From CAZKFG01 sp964551985 (GTDB lineage: Bacteria; Bacillota; Negativicutes; Acidaminococcales; JAISLQ01): 38,602 nucleotides of DNA. The notes beneath the pieces are model-generated. The model was not told the DNA's origin. It saw only the letters and a program-made list of their open reading frames with translations, and ran no database searches. The translations under genes were made by a program, and so were the position numbers. Below, piece by piece: positions 33,216 to 38,602 of this stretch. The DNA lies in the NCBI GenBank assembly GCA_964551985.1, contig CAZKFG010000013.1, forward strand, positions 1-38,602, read 5' to 3'. Numbering within the stretch: the first letter of the stretch is position 1; every line of letters begins with the position of its first letter.

Positions 33216-35789
33216 CTAGTCTTTAGTCTCGGCCCAGTTTTTGCCTATTGATGAGTCTACTATCAGTGGCACTTCTAGGCTTGCAGCTTCTTGCATAGCA
33301 TCTGTTATAACATTTTTCAAAACATCAATTTCTTCTTTTGGTGCTTGGAAAACCAGTTCGTCGTGCACTTGTAAAAGCAATTGGCTTTTGAGGTTGTTTT
33401 TCTTTAATGCTTGCATGGCTTTTAGCATGGCTATTTTCATTATATCCGCTGCCGTTCCTTGTATAGGCATATTTATAGCATTTCTTTGGGCAAAAGAACG
33501 CAGATTAAAGTTTTTATTGTTCAAATCAGGTAAATAGCGTCTTCTGCCAAATATTGTAAGAGCATAGCCTGTATTTTTAGCATTTTCGACAGACTGTTGC
33601 ATATAACCATGAATTTTAGGGTACCGTTTAAAGTAGTTATCAATGTATTCTTTAGCTTGAGTTATGCTAATTCCTATGTCACGCGCCAAACCAAAATCGC
33701 TTATACCATATACTATACCAAAATTAACTGCTTTGGCTCTGCTTCTGAGCTCTTTAGTCATTTTATCAGGATCGACGTTAAAAATCTCGCTTGCTGTCTG
33801 GCTGTGTATATCTTCATTTAGTTTAAAAGCCTTCATAAACAGTGGGTCTTGTGATATATGGGCAAGAATTCTAAGTTCTACTTGCGAATAGTCAAAAGAA
33901 ACTAAATAGTCAAACCCTTCGCTAGGAACAAATAGCTCGCGTATTTTTTTGCCGAGTGGCGTTCTAACTGGGATGTTTTGCAAATTAGGTTCGGTGCTAG
34001 ATAAACGTCCTGTTGTTGTTACAAGTTGCTGAAAATGAGTATAAATTTTTCCTGTATCGCTATTGATAAGTGGTTTTAAGCCTTCTAAGTAAGTTGAATA
34101 CAGCTTTGTCAAAATGCGATACTCTATAATTTCATCAACTATCGGGTGCATACCGCTTAAATTATCTAGTACTTGTGCATCAGTAGAATAGCCTGTTTTG
34201 GTCTTTTTTTGCACAGGCATTGCCAATTTTTCAAATAAAATACTACCCAACTGTTTTGGTGAATTGATGTTAAACTCTTCTCCTGCAAGGTCATATATTT
34301 TATTTTGACTTTTTTGGATTTTCTCGTAAATTTCTTGAGACATGACATCTAATTTTACTTTATCAACACTTATACCAAACATCTCTACAATTGACAACAC
34401 CTTGACAAGTGGCAATTCTATCTCTTTGTAAAGATTTATAAGTTGCATTTGTTCTAGTTTTTCGAACAAATGCTTGTATAAATCTTCTAGCAACTGACTT
34501 GGCGCTTTATCTTTAGTTTTGATAAAAAAATGGTTACAAAGGCTTAAAATGCTATAGTTATTAATTGTAGAGTCAATCAAATAAGCCATAACGGCAACAT
34601 CATCACCAAGACCGCTAAGTTCTATATTTTTGCCCTTTAATGCTTGGTATAGATTTTTTGCATCTAGGGCAACTTTAGCCTTAGATGAGTCTTCAAGCCA
34701 AGCTTTCAAAGATATATCACTAAGCATTTGACCTGTTATAGTATAACAGGTGCCGTCAGTGCAAACTTCTAAGCTATCTAGCTGTATATTAGGTAAATCG
34801 CCTATCGTTGAATGAAGCAAAAAAACGGGTTTATCTGTCTTAAAAAAGCTTTGTATCTGACTAGAATCTGACATTTGTTCGACTTGTTTTTCTAAAGCTG
34901 AAGTTTGGACGTTGTCTTTATTTTTGCTGAATAATGTTTGTACTTTATCCATGACATTTTTAAACTCTAATTTTTTGAGCATAGCCTCTATTTGAACAAT
35001 GTCAGGATTTATTGTAAAATCGCACGCTTCAAATGGCAAAGCTATGTTTTGTTCGATTGTAGCTAGTTTTTTAGATAAAAGTGCTATATCTTTGTTATTA
35101 GATATTTTCTCACCTAGTTTTCCTTTAATGCTAGATGAGTTATCAAGCAAATTCTCAACGCTATGATATTCTAAAAGCAATTTTAAAGCTGTTTTCCCGC
35201 CAACGCCTGCAATGCCTGGTATATTATCAGAGCTATCACCCATAAGACCCTTTAAATCAGGTATTTGCTCAGGTAGTAGTCCGTACTCCTCTTTTAAAGC
35301 ATTTTTGTCAAATACTTTTAGTTCTGATATGCCTTTTTTTGTCAAAAAGACTGTTATTTTATCGTCAATTAACTGTAGAGCATCTTTATCACCTGTTACG
35401 ATAATGCTCTCTAAGCCTTTAACTTGTGCTTTTTTTGCTATTGTGCCTATGATGTCATCAGCTTCAAAACCATCTAGTTCTATTGAAGTTATACCTAAAG
35501 CAGCAAGTAGCTGCATAGCTAAAGGAAACTGCTCGACCAATTCATCAGGGGTTGCTTTTCTTTGCGCTTTGTATTCGGTATAAAGCTCTGTTCTAAAAGT
35601 TTTACGTGATTTGTCAAAAGCAACAACAATGTAATTTGGTTGTTGTTGTTCAATTATCTTAAGTAGCATATTTAAAAAGCCATACACCGCACCTGTGTTT
35701 AGCTTTTGACTGTTTGTAAGTTGCGGCAAAGCATAAAATGCCCTATATATAAGACTACTTCCGTCTATAATTACTATTTTTTTACTCAT
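33216..35789 (-). CDS. polA: DNA polymerase I
   Basis: 857 aa. The N-terminal 5'-nuclease domain (about 1-290) has VIIDGSSLIYRAFYALPQL, DGFEADDIIGT and VTGDKDALQLID. The central region (about 300-460) corresponds to the 3'-5' exonuclease but lacks the DxE and partner acidic motifs, so proofreading is probably absent, as in other Firmicute family A enzymes. The polymerase domain (about 470-857) has VSFDYSQVELRILAHIS, the O-helix RAKAVNFGIVYG and LLQVHDELVF. It is first in the operon polA-mutM-coaE-transglycosylase; AAGGTGAT precedes the ATG. Confidence 0.97.
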   Translation of the reverse strand: MSKKIVIIDGSSLIYRAFYALPQLTNSQKLNTGAVYGFLNMLLKIIEQQQPNYIVVAFDKSRKTFRTELYTEYKAQRKATPDELVEQFPLAMQLLAALGITSIELDGFEADDIIGTIAKKAQVKGLESIIVTGDKDALQLIDDKITVFLTKKGISELKVFDKNALKEEYGLLPEQIPDLKGLMGDSSDNIPGIAGVGGKTALKLLLEYHSVENLLDNSSSIKGKLGEKISNNKDIALLSKKLATIEQNIALPFEACDFTINPDIVQIEAMLKKLEFKNVMDKVQTLFSKNKDNVQTSALEKQVEQMSDSSQIQSFFKTDKPVFLLHSTIGDLPNIQLDSLEVCTDGTCYTITGQMLSDISLKAWLEDSSKAKVALDAKNLYQALKGKNIELSGLGDDVAVMAYLIDSTINNYSILSLCNHFFIKTKDKAPSQLLEDLYKHLFEKLEQMQLINLYKEIELPLVKVLSIVEMFGISVDKVKLDVMSQEIYEKIQKSQNKIYDLAGEEFNINSPKQLGSILFEKLAMPVQKKTKTGYSTDAQVLDNLSGMHPIVDEIIEYRILTKLYSTYLEGLKPLINSDTGKIYTHFQQLVTTTGRLSSTEPNLQNIPVRTPLGKKIRELFVPSEGFDYLVSFDYSQVELRILAHISQDPLFMKAFKLNEDIHSQTASEIFNVDPDKMTKELRSRAKAVNFGIVYGISDFGLARDIGISITQAKEYIDNYFKRYPKIHGYMQQSVENAKNTGYALTIFGRRRYLPDLNNKNFNLRSFAQRNAINMPIQGTAADIMKIAMLKAMQALKKNNLKSQLLLQVHDELVFQAPKEEIDVLKNVITDAMQEAASLEVPLIVDSSIGKNWAETKD

Positions 35790-35816
35790 AAAATCACCTT
35801 TTTATTTTAATAATAT

Positions 35817-35845
35817 ATTATATCATAAAATAGGTTTTAATACAA
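35817..35845 (-). promoter_or_regulatory. Promoter of the polA operon
   Basis: On the minus strand, TTGTAT (35845-35840), a 17-base spacer and consensus TATAAT (35822-35817), preceded by an extended-10 TGA, lie 28 bases before the polA start. Confidence 0.75.
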
Positions 35846-35863
35846 AATGTAGATTTAAAAGTA

Positions 35864-35901
35864 AAACCCCCAACTATTGCCTAGAGCAAAATCGGGGGTT
35901 T
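35864..35901 (-). terminator. Terminator after potD
   Basis: AAACCCCC (35864-35871) pairs with GGGGGTTT (35894-35901) around a 22-base loop. Read on the minus strand, the stem runs into a T-rich tail. It separates the pot operon from the polA promoter. Confidence 0.7.
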
Positions 35902-35908
35902 AGTAGAT

Positions 35909-36982
35909 TTATTTTTGTGTTTTTAGTTCTGTCCAGTATTTGTCGTATATTACTAGTTCTTCGCCAACATCAGAGAGCCATTCACTTGTTTTGATAGCTT
36001 GGTTTGCTATTTTAAAGGTTTTATTATTTTTATATTCGTCAGAGTGATATTGCGCTGCTTTTTCGTTAGGGTCAGCGTAACCGATATTTTCAAAGTTTTG
36101 AGCGCTTATTTTAGGATCGTATAAAAAGTTAATAAATTGTTCTGCTAGGTCTTTATTTTTGGCATTTTTAGGTATTGCCAGTGTATCTGCCCAAATTACG
36201 CCGTTTTCTTTAGCGATAACAAATTCAATGTCTTTATTTTCTTTTTGTACAAAAACAGCGTCCCCTGACCACATCATGCCTATCCAAGCTTCACCTGCGA
36301 TGAATTTTTGTTTGATGTTGTCTGTATCATAAGCCAAAACATTTGGTGCTAATTTTTTTAGGTCATTAAATGCGTGTTCCACTTGGTTTTTATTTTTTGT
36401 ACTATTGGAAAAGCCATTTTTCTTTAGTGCCATCCCAATAACTTCGCGACTATCATTAAGGAGTATTACTCTGCCTTTATATTCTGGTTTCCACAAATCC
36501 GACCAGCTTGTAGGCGGTTCTTTGACAAATTTTTTATTATACGCTATGCCTGTTATACCCCAAGTATAAACTACAGAGTAGTCCCCTTGAGGGTCATAAG
36601 GTGGTCTTGAAAAATTCAAAGTAATGTTTTTTACATTAGGCATTTTGTTTAAATCCAGTCTTTGCAAAAGACCTAATTTCATCATTGTTGAAACCATATA
36701 ATCTGATGGTTGGATAAGATCATATTGGTTGGCGCCGGCTTGCATTTTAGCAAGTAGTTCTTCATTGCTTGCAAATACGTCATAATTGACTTTGCAGTTG
36801 AATTTTTTTTCAAATTCAGCAATTACCTCAGGGTTAAAGTTATCTGCCCAACTATAAATGTTGAGTACTCTTTTTTCGCTTGTGTTTGCCACCGGTTGCT
36901 CTTTTTTACCACCACAACCACTTACAAGTGCCATTGCAACGATTAAAACTACAGTTATAAGTAATAGTTTTTTTCTTCTCAT
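35909..36982 (-). CDS. potD: Spermidine/putrescine ABC transporter substrate-binding lipoprotein
   Basis: 357 aa. The N-terminal signal peptide ends in a lipobox (LVSGC, Cys at about 23), so the protein is membrane-anchored. The mature part is a PotD/PotF-type binding protein: LNIYSWADNFNPEVIAEFEK, DLIQPSDYMVSTM, VVYTWGITGIAYN, SWSDLWKPEYKGRV, WIGMMWSGDAVF and IGYADPNEKA. These fit polyamine binding. The 5' end overlaps potC by four bases, and it is the last gene of the operon. Confidence 0.94.
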   Translation of the reverse strand: MRRKKLLLITVVLIVAMALVSGCGGKKEQPVANTSEKRVLNIYSWADNFNPEVIAEFEKKFNCKVNYDVFASNEELLAKMQAGANQYDLIQPSDYMVSTMMKLGLLQRLDLNKMPNVKNITLNFSRPPYDPQGDYSVVYTWGITGIAYNKKFVKEPPTSWSDLWKPEYKGRVILLNDSREVIGMALKKNGFSNSTKNKNQVEHAFNDLKKLAPNVLAYDTDNIKQKFIAGEAWIGMMWSGDAVFVQKENKDIEFVIAKENGVIWADTLAIPKNAKNKDLAEQFINFLYDPKISAQNFENIGYADPNEKAAQYHSDEYKNNKTFKIANQAIKTSEWLSDVGEELVIYDKYWTELKTQK

Positions 36983-37782
36983 TGTTGTCCCTCCATTGTT
37001 TGTTTTTTCTCTGATCGTATTTGCAGAATTTGCCCTATCACAACAAGTAGTATTGTAGATAGCATCATAAGTGTTGATAAAGCATTTATTTCAGGGCTTA
37101 TACCCCTTTTAACCATTGCATAAATGTATAATGGCAGTGTCGTCGATTCAGGTCCAGCGACAAAAAAGCTGATGACAAAATCGTCTATTGATAATGTAAA
37201 CGCCATTAATGCACCTGCGACTACCCCTGGCATTATTAGCGGCAAAGTTATATAGCGAAAGGTCTTCCAAGGCGTAGCATAAAGGTCATAGGCGGCTTGT
37301 TCGTAGTCTTGCTTCATACCGTCTAGCCTTGCGGTTACCGTTACAACAACAAAAGATACGCAAAAGGTTATGTGTGCTATGATAAGTGTTGTCCTACCAA
37401 GGGAGATGTCCAATTGTGAGAACATCACTAAAAGAGACAACCCCATAACTATCTCAGGTATGAGCATTGGCATATAAACAAAACCGTCGATAGCGTTTTT
37501 GTGTTTTAACTTGTAACGCTTTAGTCCGATTGCAGTAGCTGTTCCAAGGGTTGTCGATACTATTGTACTAAAAAAAGCGATTATAAGTGAATTTATCAAA
37601 GCATCCAAAACACGTACGTTTTTAAACAAGGATAAATACCAATCAAACGTAAAGCCGTTCCAAACAGCATTTATTCTTGACGTATTAAAAGAGTATATAG
37701 CAAGTAACATTATTGGCAAATATAAAAAAGCAAGTATTGCCAACGAATATGTTGTAAGCAATTTTGTGTGCCATGTTCTCAA
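36979..37782 (-). CDS. potC: Spermidine/putrescine ABC transporter permease PotC
   Basis: 267 aa with about six membrane helices. The binding-protein-dependent permease EAA loop is seen as EQAAYDLYATPWKTFRYITL followed by PLIMPGV. The opening segment YLPIMLLAIYSFN and SIDDFVISFFVAGP are typical of PotC. It overlaps potB by four bases and potD by four, a coupled operon. Confidence 0.95.
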   Translation of the reverse strand: MRTWHTKLLTTYSLAILAFLYLPIMLLAIYSFNTSRINAVWNGFTFDWYLSLFKNVRVLDALINSLIIAFFSTIVSTTLGTATAIGLKRYKLKHKNAIDGFVYMPMLIPEIVMGLSLLVMFSQLDISLGRTTLIIAHITFCVSFVVVTVTARLDGMKQDYEQAAYDLYATPWKTFRYITLPLIMPGVVAGALMAFTLSIDDFVISFFVAGPESTTLPLYIYAMVKRGISPEINALSTLMMLSTILLVVIGQILQIRSEKKQTMEGQQ

Positions 37783-38602
37783 TGTATAGCTTCTCCTTTT
37801 TTTATACCAAGCGCTTTATAATATAGCAAAATCAAAATCATAGATAATGCCGCAAGTAATATGGATAACGACGAGCCAAACGGCCAGTTTCTGGCAGCTA
37901 AAAATTGGTTTTGAATCAAATTGCCAATTAAAGATGATTTAGCGCCCCCCATTATGTCAGGTACTACAAACATACCAAGTGTTGAGATAAATACTAATAT
38001 AGAGCCTGCAGCTATTCCTGGCATAGTAAGCGGAAGTGTGATTTTGAAAAAAGCTTTTATGGGACTTGCCCCCAAATCTGAAGCCGCTTCCAGCAGTCTA
38101 TTATCTAAGTGTTCAATTGAAACATAAATAGGAAGTACCATAAAAGGCAACATTGAATATACAAGTCCTAGCAGCACCGCCCCATCGTTATACAAAAGTG
38201 CAAGTGGCGTATCTATTAAACCTAGATTTAATAAAATTGTATTTACTATGCCTTGCGAACGCAAAATTATCACCCAAGCATATGATCTGATTAAAAAATT
38301 TATCCAAAACGGGATCATAACAAGTATAAGACCAACTCTTTGAATGGACTTGGGCGCACGAGCTATTGTATAAGCAAGTGGATAGCTGAGTAAAAAAGTT
38401 ATTATAGTCACAATAAGTGACATAAAAAAAGTATATATTAAGATGTTAAGATATAACGGTTGAAAAAACTGCAAATAATTGTCAATAGTAAAGCTAAATA
38501 CCAACTGTCCGTAGGGTGTTCTTTGCAAAAATGATATGCCAATAACTATAAATAGTGGTACAACAAAAAAAATGCTCAGCCAAACAATTGTCGGAGCTAT
38601 AA
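37779..38602 (-). CDS. potB: Spermidine/putrescine ABC transporter permease PotB (5' end outside window)
   Basis: The reading frame stays open to the right edge. The segment before residue Q (38525) reads PTIVWLSIFFVVPLFIVIGI followed by SFLQRTPYG, which is the normal first helix of PotB, so a TTG at 38528 is not the true start. About 274 residues are visible, nearly full length. The EAA loop is LLEAASDLGASPIKAFFKIT, with SYPLAYTIARAP and SFTIDNYLQFF earlier. The ATPase gene potA would be expected just outside the window. Confidence 0.93.
   Translation of the reverse strand, partial: IAPTIVWLSIFFVVPLFIVIGISFLQRTPYGQLVFSFTIDNYLQFFQPLYLNILIYTFFMSLIVTIITFLLSYPLAYTIARAPKSIQRVGLILVMIPFWINFLIRSYAWVIILRSQGIVNTILLNLGLIDTPLALLYNDGAVLLGLVYSMLPFMVLPIYVSIEHLDNRLLEAASDLGASPIKAFFKITLPLTMPGIAAGSILVFISTLGMFVVPDIMGGAKSSLIGNLIQNQFLAARNWPFGSSLSILLAALSMILILLYYKALGIKKGEAIH

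Noticed and set aside
38526..38528. TTG start for potB
   Set aside because: The frame is open to the window edge and encodes the expected first PotB helix upstream of this codon.
1..38602. CRISPR arrays, tRNA or rRNA genes, insertion sequences, prophage
   Set aside because: No regularly spaced repeats, no cloverleaf or rRNA signatures, and no transposase, integrase or phage-like proteins seen in either strand.

Overview
The window is a gene-dense, AT-rich piece of bacterial chromosome. Low-GC Gram-positive regulation (two T-box leaders, a BirA-type biotin operator, the polA-mutM-coaE-transglycosylase block) occurs beside outer-membrane functions (a TonB-dependent receptor and a lipid A phosphoethanolamine transferase-like enzyme). 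This combination points to a diderm Firmicute, most likely of the class Negativicutes; this is inferred from gene content, not from a database search. I see no rRNA, tRNA, CRISPR array, prophage or insertion sequence.

Layout. 1-4268: a cyclic-di-GMP cluster with an EAL phosphodiesterase (cut by the left edge), a Cache-PAS-GGDEF cyclase and a convergent Cache-HAMP-GGDEF cyclase. 4414-6249: a KimA-like potassium/APC transporter. 6303-7784 (minus): the proline symporter putP. 7955-11393: bioY-bioB-bioD-bioA behind a promoter that overlaps a BirA-like operator. 11404-13519: a cobalamin riboswitch and a BtuB-like TonB-dependent receptor. 13610-15489: a T-box leader with a serine-type specifier (TCC) and serA. 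15499-24795: a T-box leader with a probable leucine specifier (CTC) and the operon ilvN-ilvC-leuA-leuC-leuD-leuC'-leuB-ilvB, in which leuC is duplicated around a single leuD. 24807-28525: a strong promoter, a short leader with mutually exclusive hairpins, and a corrinoid uptake and salvage operon btuF-btuC-btuD-cbiZ. 28600-31097: the phosphoethanolamine transferase-like gene and a short CCA-adding-type nucleotidyltransferase. 31196-35789 (minus): polA, mutM, coaE and a lytic transglycosylase. 35909-38602 (minus): potB (cut by the right edge), potC and potD for polyamine uptake.

How the genes work together. Most of the window is ordinary metabolism under RNA-based control: charged-tRNA sensing for serine and branched-chain amino acids, B12 sensing for outer-membrane corrinoid uptake, and biotin-repressor control of biotin synthesis and uptake. 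Outer-membrane corrinoid uptake (BtuB) and inner-membrane uptake plus side-chain removal (BtuFCD-CbiZ) lie about 11 kb apart and have different leaders. The receptor has a canonical cobalamin riboswitch. The transporter/CbiZ operon has a compact leader that I do not recognise, with a possible pseudoknot competing with a terminator; this is the best candidate here for something undescribed. The duplicated leuC with a patchily near-identical centre is the other observation most worth following up. The three gaps longer than 300 bases (11394-11707, 13520-13908, 15490-15799) are all filled by leaders and terminators.
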